From: Filobasidium wieringae
Lineage: Eukaryota; Basidiomycota; Tremellomycetes; Filobasidiales; Filobasidiaceae
Assembly: GCA_001600055.1 (NCBI GenBank)
Contig: BCIV01000004.1
Location: 794,430-858,429, forward strand
Length of the DNA: 64,000 bases
Direction of reading: 5' to 3'
The position numbers were made by a program, and so were the translations under genes. This document shows, in pieces, positions 49,357-59,947 of this stretch (its first letter is position 1; each line of letters begins with the position of its first letter). Below the pieces are notes generated by a model that did no database searches, was not told the origin of the DNA, and worked only from the letters and a program-made list of their open reading frames with translations.

Positions 49357-49989
49357 TGTGGAGTGACCGGGTGTTCAGAAGAATACCAAGTTGCTCTCAC
49401 AGCTATTAATTGTCTAAATCCCACTGATATCTTAACAAGTTGGTGAAGCCAATGAAGTTGATGAAGTTGAAGTAAGCAACAAGGGTAGCTAAGCCTTGTT
49501 GTGTTAAAGGTTGAAGGTGCTGAAGCGCAAGTGCTGACGCTGGGGATGAAGCTATGAGTCAGCAAGTATGGTCTGTGAAGACTGAAGAAATAGGAGGTAA
49601 GAATGTTCAGCTCTGTTCCTCCTCTCTTGGCCTTGTATTTATGTGTCCACAAGACAATAGAGCACAAGTGAAAGGCAATCAACAAGGATTCGTAAAGTAG
49701 TACAAGCATTCGTAAAGACGTGTGGATATTCGTAAAGTGAATCTTATTCCTGCCAAGGAATTGATGAAGTACGTGTTTGAGAACACTAAGTTTGATGAAG
49801 TAGGTGTTTGAGAACACTAAGTTTGATCAAGTACTTGTTTGAGATCAAGAAGGTTTGATCAAGTCCAAAACTGATTGATGAGTCTGTAGATGATCCGTAG
49901 TGCTGTGCAGCTGTGTTGTGTTGGTGTTTCAACTGTGCATGTTGGTATATCCAATGTGTGTAGTGCGTATAGTGCGTGTATGCTTCACA
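49357..49989 (+). repeat. 633-bp solo LTR inside a transposase intron
   Basis: Starts TGTGGAGTGACC and ends ATGCTTCACA, matching inverted ends. The flanking five bases are GCCAG and GCCTG, a target duplication with one mismatch. The surrounding intron keeps its donor (GTGAGT at 49,327) and an ATCAG acceptor near 50,028. Inside, a 30-bp unit (GATGAAGTA-GTGTTTGAGAACACTAAGTTT) is repeated two to three times at about 49,765-49,855. Confidence 0.65.
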
Positions 49990-50118
49990 GCCTGAACTTT
50001 GAACTTCCTAAACGTGACTGATCAGATCAACATTGCTGACCTTGAATGTCCTTGTTTTTATTGATGTGTTTGGCACACTAGAACATTACACTGGGGAGCA
50101 CATGGCTGACATTGTGGC

Positions 50119-50335
50119 TGTTATAGGCCACTTTAGAACACGTACCAAGGGCCAATACACGTCATCAAGACTCTCGTTATCACTCAGCCAAGGAATGGAG
50201 GACTCGCCTGTCGGGGTCTACAACACTCAGATTTTTCTTCATTCCTCAAAGGAGGGTGGTTGTAGTAGAGTTCTCCATCCGTTATACAATCTACTAGTAC
50301 AGACCCAGTGCTAGGCTTGCAAGTCCCTGATAACA
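50119..50335 (-). repeat. Short solo LTR copy 1, inserted in the hAT transposase
   Basis: On the minus strand it reads TGTTATCAGGGACTTG ... GGCCTATAACA, a 217-bp unit with TG...CA-type ends. It splits the transposase between GEHMADIV and the VQPDLVDDVVLTVAKCL exon. No clear target duplication (GTGGC / GTTCA). Confidence 0.7.
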
Positions 50336-52107
50336 GTTCAACCGGACCTTGTTGACGACGTAGTCCTAACAGTGGCTAAGTGTCTGACCGATTGGGGAAT
50401 TGAGAACAAGGTGATGTTGGTCATCTGTGATAACGCTTCCAACAACGACAAGATGGTCGATTCCCTTGCCATGCATGGGTGGAAGATGTTCCATGGGCGT
50501 TTAGGTCGTGTGAGATGTTTCGCCCACATCTTGAATCTGGTCGTTGGGGTAAGTTGACTCCGCTGCCGTTTGAAGTTTAAAGTTGAACTCCACCAAACTT
50601 CAAACAATCTCACGACTTTAGGCCGTTATTGAGGGAGCCACTGGATCAAAGTGGTCTCAACTCAAGGAGCTGGAGGCAGACAATTTGAATGAGCCGGAAT
50701 GTGACATCCTTGACTCTGATATTGAGGAAGATGACAATGATGAGAGCGAAGATGGGTCGTTCACTCAGCGAGAGGAGATTTCTCCTGATCAGGCAATCCT
50801 GGATTCGCTCCCTCTCACTGCATGTCCTTCAGGAACACCTGTAGATCTTCTCTGTGGTCACTAAACGTCTTGGGGTACGTAGTGTAGCCGGTTCCGACTT
50901 CACCATGGTAGCGAGCGTGATTCCAATCATGGACGCGCTTCACAAGCGTTTGACGCAAATCAAGGTGGAAGGGACACCCTCCAAGGCCGTCAAACGTGGA
51001 GTCCAGCGGGGTATCGACGTACTAGATAAGTACTACGCAAAGACCGATGAGAGTGCCTTGTTTTGAGCGGCAATATGTGAGTTTAGGATTCTCGTTCAAG
51101 GTGTCTAGGCGGTTGAACTTATTATACTTTGAACTTCTAGTGCTGCACCCGGGCTATAGAGTGCAATACCTTGTCAAGCAAAGGTTGGCCAGCCAAGTGG
51201 ATTGAAGAGGCAAAAGAGGTCACGAGGAACCTCTGGCAGACCGCGTACAGGGAGATGTACGAGCCTGATGAAAAGGTCAAGCCTCTCGACCCAAAAAAGG
51301 TACGTTTGGCTGATGAACATTTGAACGGCATTCAATTTACTAAACTTTTGAACTGCCAAACGTGTTAGGCTGAAATTGTGGAGTTCAATGATTTTCTTGG
51401 GCTGGATCAGGACGACAATGACAGTACTGATGAGGACCCTTTTGAGAAGTTCATCAACGGGCCCAGGATGGCCGTGCGGCAGTACAAGGACCTGGTAATA
51501 TTCTGGACTTCAGAGTTTGCCAATACCGGCAATGAACAAAGCATGAGTCTTGCTAGGATGGCTATGGACGTTCTAGGGTGCCCAGGTACGTTTAGGAGTT
51601 TAAACTGCAAGGGACCCGAGCTGATACAGCGCCATTTTGAACTTAACAACTTCTGTCAAAGTTGAACGTGTGTTCAGTCGCGCTGGTTTGATGGTTTTGC
51701 CTAGATGGAACCGCTTGGACCCTGAAACGGCTGGACTACAGCTGTTGGTGGCTGATTGGTTCAAGCATGGTCACTGCAGACCCCTCCTGTTTGAGCAGGC
51801 GTGGAATAAAGGTAAGGCCCGAGAAGTAGCGCCGAAATCGACAACACCTATTCCAGCGCTTAGAATGATCAAGGGTAAGGGCAAGGGTAAGCGTACTGTT
51901 GTTGTAGACCTGGTATCACCAGAGAAACAGGGCCCGAGCAAGGAGGCTAGCTTGTCTAAGGTACTGATGTAGTTAAAGACAAATCATGCATGTTCAAACG
52001 TTCACACGCGTTCAATGAACGTGAACATCTTGGACGTTCATGTAAAGGAACGGGAGAAACAGGGGTATAGCACTCAGCCACAGAGGAGATACAATGCCAA
52101 GCCATGG

Positions 52108-52305
52108 CACAAGATGGCGCAAGGTCCCCAAAGGATGGCGCAAGGTGGCGGAAGGTCCCCAAAGGACGGCGCAAGGTGGCGCAAGGATGGTACAGGATGA
52201 TGCAAGATGGAGCAGGATGACACAAGATGACGCACTGGCGCACTGACGCACTGGCGCACTGACGCACTGGCGCATGGGCGCACTGGGGCACTGACGCAAG
52301 ATGGT
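52108..52305 (+). repeat. Minisatellite, GATGGCGCAAG / GACGCACTGGCGCACT units
   Basis: Two adjoining blocks of short imperfect repeats near the hAT 3' end: about ten-base GATGGCGCAAGG units to 52,240, then alternating GACGCACT and GGCGCACT. Chance ORFs on the minus strand translate it as CASAPVRQ repeats and are not genes. Confidence 0.85.
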
Positions 52306-52818
52306 ACCATCAGGACTAGTGTAGCAGGGTAATATCCTACCATCCAATTAGTATATATAGCAGACACTTTGTAAAGTTGGTTGCCACCCTCTTGACATAT
52401 CAGGAGGCACGGTCAGCACGCTTAAGATGCTAGAACACAAAACAGATAGAGTCATACAACCGATGACTCATGTTGAATACATACCTAATACTTGTTCTAA
52501 GCCTTACGAGGACCGTAAGCAGAGGATTAGCTACCCACCTGTTAACGGAGATCGCTTGATTACGGTAACATCAAAGAATCTTCTTAGTGAGACTTCCGAC
52601 AACGAAGACAGTATTCCCATAAGAGACCTGTATCTTCACAGTTCATGTTCACGTTCAAGTTCAAGTTCAGGCCATTGACCAACGTTTGAACACCGTTCAA
52701 GAGGCGTTCGATCGAACATTTGAACTTCTGCCAACTCTAGTTCAGTATATATATAGTTAGGAATTGAATCGTCTATACAGAGTCAACCAAATTGTATAGA
52801 GGATTCAAGTCCGATATC

Positions 52819-53141
52819 GCATCCTATTTACACCGACTGAATTACCAATTCAAGACGTATTGTGAAGAGGTTACTACGATAGGATCTCGCTAAGTTGTTC
52901 TCATACAACCTTCGTTCTTCACCCTCTGAACCGATTAGATCATCGATTGATACTAATCCGTTTCAATTCAACCGACTTACAGACTCTAACCAAATCCTTT
53001 AACTTGGTCGAATAACTTGTCCACCGCTTAGAACCGACCGAGTTACACCAACTCAGCTCTTATTCCATCATCCAGATAACCTACAGGTAGCGCTTGCTAT
53101 TAGACCTGTGACAGCAAGAACCTGCCGTAACACATTTGATC
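52819..53141 (-). repeat. 323-bp perfect inverted repeat, right copy
   Basis: Partner of 41,663-41,985. On the plus strand it is preceded by a TATA-like GTATATATATAG at 52,745-52,756 and ends GCCGTAACA, so it may be the R-U5 part of an LTR. No coding sequence of the parent element is seen next to it. Confidence 0.92.
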
Positions 53142-53869
53142 GTGTTTTTGTGAGCATGCAAAATAGGTGTCAGGTTGACTTTATACATGTTAGGCAGGGC
53201 CTGAATCAAATAGTATACAACATCAATAGATGTCAGGTTTAGATTAGGCGTAAAAAGTAGATGTCAGGCTAAATAGCTACAAACGCGAAATTCGCGCGTT
53301 GTTGCAAACTCATCGCATGTTGCTGCAAGATGTTCAGAGTGGTAGGTTGTGCAGCATTGAATGAGGTTGTTGGATAAGGATATAATTAGTATAATGGAAT
53401 TGTAACACCTGCACACATTCATTAGTAGTCAGACCGCCGTTCTTTTCAGGAGGAGTTTTTTTTTAGGTTCCGCACTGCTAGGCTATTATATGTTTGACTA
53501 TTCATCTGGTTTCTCTTGTGTTGTTAGCTGTGATGTAGTAAGGAAGTATATTAAGGGAAGGTGTCACATAACCCTGGGGCTATTGTTGCACTGGCATATC
53601 GACGCCTAACGTAGAACCAGCAGAACAGTCAGGTGTCCGTAACTCCGCTCAGAGTAAAGGGGGAGACTGATGTCGCCTCAGTTACTTGATAGCTGAGCGT
53701 CGCACTGGTGTCGAGCTTAGTATACTCAATCTTCCCTACGGTCGAAAATACGTCATTCTCATCGATCCCACCGGCACATCGAGAGGAATCGATCGGACTT
53801 TTCTATTTCGTGAAGATACGCAGGCGCACTTCGAAGTGTCCGACCTACGTACAAACATCAGCATGTATG
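53142..53869. other. Right flank of the transposon nest
   Basis: Contains three TAGATGTCAGG-like words and the outer inverted-repeat arm. Beyond about 53,320 it is AT-rich sequence without a supported gene, up to the SRR1-like stop. Confidence 0.5.
53277..53313 (-). repeat. Right arm of the degenerate outer inverted repeat
   Basis: Partner of 40,964-41,000, on the opposite strand. Three TAGATGTCAGG-like words (about 53,163, 53,225 and 53,265) lie just inside it; one lies just inside the left arm. Confidence 0.45.
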
Positions 53870-55112
53870 TTATCGCTGCAGATCGCAGTCATGACCGTGT
53901 TCCGTTTCTGGTCGATTCTGGTTGCCGACCAGTTCTGATGTAGAAGGAATCGCGTAAGGAGGAATATTTGTTGCCTCAAAGTCTAGGATCGAATTGGCAG
54001 CATCGGTAGGAAGATACTGCCAAGCTAAGGACGCGAAGGCATTGTATGCAACCTCAGCAGTGGGAAGACGAGGAAGTGCTTTCGTGACTAAGAGTGGTGC
54101 TGTTGCGGAGCACTGAAAATCAATGCGCGTAGAAATGAGTATGGCTGCAACATCCACTGACCTATCAAAGCAATTGATGGAGTCTCAGCCTCGAGTCTCT
54201 TCGCAGGACTGCTAGAAGCAATCTTTTTATCAGTTTCCCTGACTCAGGTTATGATGATACAATCTTACACAAGCGCATACTCCTGCAAATCGTTGGCTAA
54301 AACGAGATGTGGACCTCCTTGCATACTGACTTCGACATCCAAGCCATGGTGCCAACTGAAAGCTCGATTTTGCCAATTAGTTCGGATGAATGCCTCGTAT
54401 AGCTCTCGCGGGCAGTGCGGGAGATATGCAACGCATGGACGATCGCGATGCAGCACATATGACCCCAACTAAATCGCGATTGTTAAATTTTGACAAAGCA
54501 TTTGGCGTCCTCAAAACTTGCCTGATTGCTCGGTATCACACTAAACCCATCCGCTTCAAAGAGCATCAAATCTAATGGACCGAAAGCAGGATCGTATAGA
54601 TGTACATCGGTTGTCTAAGATAAAATTGAAAAACATAAACGCGTGCGGTCATGTAAAAAGCTAGTAGAAATACCTTCATTGCCTTTGCTAGGCTTCGAAG
54701 TTGTATGTATTGAAATTGGCTCTCCCGTGACTCACTCACTTTGCCTAATCCAAGACAAACTATGTGACAGAGTGGCGAGTCCCGAGGCTCGATTGTGGGA
54801 CAGTCTCCTTCAGCAGGTGTTCCAAGGAGTATTCGCCTAGCCCAGTCCAGTTGGTCTAAATGCACCCAGCGAAATCGTATATTAGGGTAGCTTTCTGGTG
54901 GTACGAAGTGTTTCCAATGGCAAACCTTGCCATGTTCGATGAAACGATCCCGGAGCTTGGTATTGCGCTTGTCGCATTTGCAGCTTCCTCTCTAACCTGA
55001 CTAACTGCTCGTGAAGCGGTAGACTTCCCACATCTTCAAAGGCGTTTCTACTACGTCTGCTCTTTTTGGTTTTTTTAGTCAGGAAATCGGTCATGAAACT
55101 GTCGATGGACAT
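53870..55112 (-). CDS. SRR1-like domain protein
   Basis: Starts at 55112 (MSIDSFMTDFLTKKTKKSRRSR, basic). The SRR1 landmarks are LCHIVCLGLGKVSESRESQFQ, a VHLYDPAFGPLDLMLFEADG segment, and MPHCPRELYEAFIRTNW followed by PHLVLANDLQEYAL. The end, LPRLPTAEVAYNAFASLAWQYLP, is also family-like. At least five exons with GT-AG introns. The last junction works with donor ATAG/GTCAGT and acceptor CAACAG (about 54,098), giving ALI-APLLVTKALP; other acceptors break the frame. The stop is at 53,870. SRR1 proteins are linked to circadian input in plants and haem-related regulation in animals and yeast; the role in fungi is unclear. It lies next to the transposon nest but looks intact. Confidence 0.8.
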
Positions 55113-55339
55113 AGTTTGATAAACAGACCGAAACTAGAAGGTAAGGGATAAGGGAAAAGCTATACCAAAACGTGAGCTATATTGGCTTGTGAGACGTGAG
55201 CGGGCTATCATCTCACGTGAGAGGTCGCTGTCGGCTATTCGCAGTGTAAGCGATAATGCGATACGCAGCTTAGCGAAGTAAACTCGGTTGATTCCACAGA
55301 GCACAGAGGCGATAGAAGCACAATTTTCCAGGCCTAAAC

Positions 55340-57403
55340 ATGTCTTCAGAGGAGACGGATGTTCTAGGATCAGTAATCATAGCTCGGAATTTGTCGAAAC
55401 TAGGCGTAGAATATATCTTTGGAATCGTAGGCATACCTGTCATAGAGGTTGCACAAGCATGTATCGACATCGGCATACGATTCATCTCTTTTCGAAATGA
55501 ACAAAGTGCTGCATATGTAAGTCGGGTACCTTTAATCCTCTCTTAGTGTTCTCGTTGAACGGTACGATCAATCAGGCGGCGGCAGCATACGGATATCTTA
55601 GTGGTCGACCCGGAGTGTGTCTGGTTGTCGGTGGGCCTGGCGTTATTCATGCCATGGCTGGCGTCCATCATGCCGAAAGCAACGGTTGGCCGTTCATGCT
55701 ATTGGCGGGATCGAGTGAGACCTACCAGAGAGATATGGGTGCTTTCCAGGAATTGGATCAAGTCGGTCTACTGAAGCCACACGTCAAGCAAGTCGATTCG
55801 TCTGAGCGTGCGCAGGCGAACTTGTCTCACGATTCATTTCTTAGGTACGCTGGATGCCCCCCGTCATTAGCTTTGCTGCCTCGTTCGCTTGAGCGAGCTT
55901 TTCGACACTCGTTCTATGGAAGACCAGGTCCCACATATGTAGACCTAGTGAGTCTGCACTTGGCTCTTTGACTCATTCGGATACTAAGAAGGCACACTAC
56001 TATCTAGCCTGCAGATCTTATAACGGCCCATGCCAGAAGTACAGAGTATGTACCATGTGTGCGACCTCCCGACTCGCCTTGCAGCTTGGCAGCTCAGCCG
56101 GACATCGCAAGAGCGGCTGCTTTGTTGAGAATGGCTAAAAGACCGCTAGTGATCATTGGAAAGGGGTGGGTTCTGCGTCAACCGGACCTGATACTGTCCT
56201 GTGCTAACTCGATTAGCAACAGAGCTCAATTCGCGAGGGCAGAATCTGCAGTGCAGCGGCTCTTGTCTGTACTGCCTATACCCTTTATTCCCACACCTAT
56301 GGGAAAAGGCTTAATTCCAGATGACCACCCGCTTTGCGTCGCGGCTGCACGGTCTACCGCACTTGCACAAGCCGACGTGGTTCTTATTTTGGGGGCACGT
56401 TTGAACTGGATCTTGCATTACGGTCAACATCCTAAATGGAACGAGCACGCGAAGTTTATCAGGGTTGAAATCGACCCATCGACCATCGACAACAACAAGG
56501 CGGCTGAGGTCAATCTCCTAGGCGATCTGAACGGCATCACGAATCAGCTGGCTCATGCCTTAGAATCGTATCCTTGCGAATCGCTTCAAGCAACTGTCCA
56601 CTTATCGGGCAATATGTCACAAGACCATGCTCTATGGTACAAATTTCTCTTCGCCAAATGCCATGAGAACGCCCAGAAAATGATTGAAAAGACTATGATC
56701 CTACAGACACGAGGCCAGAAAACGGACAGAAGGGGCTTTGAGCCTCGTATGACATATCAGCAGGCGTTTAATATCATACGGAAGGAATTGCCCGCAGACC
56801 ATATATTTATAGGGGAAGGCGCCAATACCATGGACATTGCTCGAAGCATGTTCGACGTGGTCTTACCTAGATCGAGATTGGACGCAGGCACTCAAGCCAC
56901 AATGGGCGTCGGAATGGGATATTGCATTGCTGCCGCTTTAGATGCCGCTTCATACAGTCGATCTTCCGGCCGACCACGTCGACCCATAGTAGCCATTATT
57001 GGCGATTCTGCGTTCGGATTTTCAGCTATGGAAGTTGAGACAGCGGTTCGTAATCGGATGGGAATGCTGGTTATTGTGATGAATAATGGAGGAGTAAGCG
57101 TTATCATTCGGAATCAATCGACTGCACTGACTCTACTACGATCGTTAGGTATACAAAGGACTGCCAACGGAAATATACTCAAACACCGACGTGGGGCAGT
57201 TACCACCAACAGCCTTACAGCCAGAGATCGCATACGATACGCTCGCAGTCTCTTTAGGAGGAGAAGGAATTCGTGTTACGACTGGCCACGAGCTCAAAAC
57301 AGCTGTGATACGTGGAATAGCTGCTCAGAGGAGAGGAACGGTCACACTGGTGAATGTATTGATGGATAGCGGTATGAAGAAAGAGTCAGTACTTGGCGTA
57401 TAA
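55340..57403 (+). CDS. 2-hydroxyacyl-CoA lyase (thiamine diphosphate enzyme)
   Basis: ThDP- and Mg-dependent enzyme that cleaves 2-hydroxy fatty acyl-CoA in alpha-oxidation; the related oxalyl-CoA decarboxylase is the main alternative. The N-terminal pyrimidine domain has [15 protein letters not shown] and [31 protein letters not shown]. The middle domain is RPLVIIGKG ... [14 protein letters not shown] with [12 protein letters not shown]. The ThDP domain has EGANTMDI, the motif [14 protein letters not shown] ... VMNNGGVY. Introns: about 55,517-55,576; probably 55,788-55,844 (GCAAGT...TTAG); about 55,949-56,008; and 57,094-57,149, which restores NNGGVYKGLP. C-terminus KKESVLGV shows no SKL-type peroxisomal signal. 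GIVGIPV and LNWILHYG favour HACL over oxalyl-CoA decarboxylase. Confidence 0.9.
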
Positions 57404-57725
57404 ACTCCAACCAGAAGGCTTGAATTGACATGGCTCGGTAATCAATAACAGACTAAAGTTTGGCTGGCTAGCTTCTACGAAGACAAAATCAAAGCTGTAA
57501 CGCTTCGGCTGGCTCTTGCGATGTTACTGTATTACCGTATGATATTTCACGTGATCAATCACAAGCGCGTGATGTTTTGCGCTTTTCCGCAGTGCCCTGC
57601 TCTTTTCTTGCGTTGCTACCAGCAGATCAATTGGTCGACGATGACATGACGTTCATGGATTAGCAACACTCATAGTTTCTCAGCTACCACTCACTCTCCA
57701 CCAAACAGCAGCAACAGTCCGTAAA
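57404..57725. promoter_or_regulatory. Intergenic / eL30 promoter
   Basis: Pyrimidine-rich upstream region, including TTTTGCGCTTTTCC at about 57,576 and a CA-rich leader just before the eL30 start. A palindromic CACGTGATCAATCAC-like stretch occurs near 57,548. No gene. Confidence 0.45.
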
Positions 57726-58398
<673 letters not shown>

Positions 58399-58609
58399 AT
58401 GGCTTGGTGATTGGTGCCGACTGGCTCATTTTGGTAATGATGTAGCGCTTTCATCGTTGTACATTCAATTCAAATGAGTCATCACATCGTTCAAGATAAC
58501 GCTCCCCGACGCAAGTTCTACACGGCCTTCACAAAGGAATGCTCTTGATATGTACATCTAGTGATACAACTGGAAAATGAAACATGTGAAAGTCAGAAAA
58601 TCCTTTAGC

Positions 58610-59450
58610 TCAGGACTCATAACCATTGGGAGATCGTCGTTTGGACCGGGCTTTGGTGTCCCGTAAGCGCCCTGACCAATTTCCGTCGGGGTCAGGGGTA
58701 ATCTCTGTTGACATTGGCGATCCAGATCTGCTTCTGTCCAGCTGCTGCGCTTGCATCTGGGTCTGCTCTGTAATTCCGTTGTCTCTTATGTCGTTCCGCT
58801 GAACTCGAGTGAAGCTGCCTTGGCTCCGCGTTTTGCCCCATATATCGGTTGTTCTTTGCGAATTCTCAAAACATAGTGGGGCAAATGCATCAGAAGAAAA
58901 GGCGGTAAAGTCGTCTTCACGTATTCGCTCGTCGTGGTTCCATGAGGCCGTGCTCAGATCGCCAACATAATCGGGCTGACTTTCTCCGCCACTCCTCACA
59001 AAGCTGACGTTTTGTGGAGCAATGCCTGAGCCATAACCCTGTTCTACGTCCATGTCATGGCCTACTCGCTGTGCAGTTGATGGCTGGAAGCCGCGGTAGC
59101 TATGTACCGGAGTGCACTGTGGTCGGACGACCCTTTCGGAGCTGATGCTTGGATGCGGTGGAAATGTATGGATCGATGAAGTATGGTTGCCATGCGATGT
59201 GGAAGCAATCGAATTGAGCGATGATACTGGCGGTGGAGGAACGTGATGAATGCCGTGCACTGGCTGATATGCTGCAATATGCTCAGGATTGTATCGAATC
59301 GTCCTCGCTAATTGCGCCTGTAGTCACCGTAATACTAGCATATTAGACTTCAAGTATAAGCAGACGAGCGTAAACCCTTACCTGTAACGTCTTTAGGTCT
59401 TGACCTTCCTTTCCCACATGCATTGTGGCTATCAGGTCCTCGACATCCAT
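58610..59450 (-). CDS. Unrecognised Ser/Pro/Gln-rich protein
   Basis: Two exons, 59450-59382 and 59317-58610, joined by a 64-nt GTAAGG...CTACAG intron, give 258 residues. The first 45 residues (MDVEDLIATMHVGKEGQDLK, TLQAQLARTIRYNPEHIAAY) look helical and are the likely conserved part. The rest is low complexity, His/Pro/Ser-rich, with a basic C-terminus (RDTKARSKRRSPNGYES). No known domain recognised. The start gives a short but complete first exon; the frame ends before the eL30 3' flank, 211 bases away (convergent). Confidence 0.65.
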
Positions 59451-59947
59451 CGCTCAAAGGTCGCAATTTCCGCGATAAGTCCACAGCCAGTTGAGCGGAA
59501 AGAGATGTCAGGGGTCACTTTATTGCTAGCGAGTGCAAGAGTCTGTCGCCAAGACGATAATGCAGAAGAATAAGGTTGATCAATATTAAGGATATTGGAA
59601 AGTCCGGGAATTGTCCTCGCTTCTGTCTGGCCTGCAACCGGATACCTGACTGACTGGTATCAAGTGAGGGTAGTGACTGGCTGAGGCGAAGACCACCTGT
59701 GTCAGGAGCAGCAGAATATTGCCATATATCGCTAGTCGGTAGGCAGCACGCAAGAAGATACAAAGCAACAGGCGTCAGACATATCGTTGAATGATGTGCT
59801 CTCTAACAGTTCACTCGTGGCGAACACGCACGGGCGCGTCGGACCGCAACTAGCCGGATGCATATGGCGGTGTTATTATGAGTGCATTATGATCTCGGTA
59901 TAAGAGGGCAATAGTTTAGCTACGGCAAAAGAATTAACTAGACTAGA
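59451..59947. other. Intergenic, about 500 bases
   Basis: Upstream region of the Ser/Pro-rich gene and 3' flank of the carboxylesterase. Two overlapping chance ORFs on the minus strand (59,515-59,768) show no family resemblance. Nothing else seen. Confidence 0.5.

Larger units (their letters stand above)
48051..51971 (+). pseudogene. hAT-family transposase, degraded
   Basis: Spliced relic. The N-terminus is Lys-rich with TPKKT repeats, then a zinc-finger-like region (YLDLWCHKHY, VWWLWTCRYCPW). A block VNHHACRVVDQDAFKSMF and HISLDGWTDRSGKAYIAIIANW follows, then WGIENKVMLVICDNASNND, RCFAHILNLVVG and the C-terminal dimerisation motif VERVFSRAGLMVLPRWNRL. Damage: two LTR insertions; loss of the usual RWNST region between about 50,860 and 50,870; an in-frame TGA at 51,064-51,066 where a CGA Arg fits; and an extra A near 51,182 that breaks KQGWPAKW. 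The first ATG (48,051) lies within LTR copy 2. Introns have ordinary GT-AG ends but are crowded with TTGAAC/GTTCAA. Confidence 0.8.
41511..52739. mobile_element. Decayed hAT DNA transposon, interrupted by nested elements
   Basis: The termini are an exact 11-bp inverted pair, TAGAGTTGGCA at 41,511-41,521 and its complement at 52,729-52,739, the kind of end found in hAT elements. The 8 bp outside each end (CTTCAAAA and GTTCAGTA) agree at five positions, so any target duplication has decayed. Subterminal DNA at 41,526-41,650 and 52,638-52,730 is packed with GTTCAA/TTGAAC words. Inside lie a transposase relic, a copia element, short LTRs and a solo LTR. The left copy of the 323-bp inverted repeat is inside these ends and the right copy is outside, so the present order is not one simple insertion. 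Confidence 0.65.

Noticed and set aside
51956..52367. Overlapping minus-strand ORFs with CASAPVRQ repeats
   Set aside because: Translation of a minisatellite in several frames; no start context, splice sites or family.
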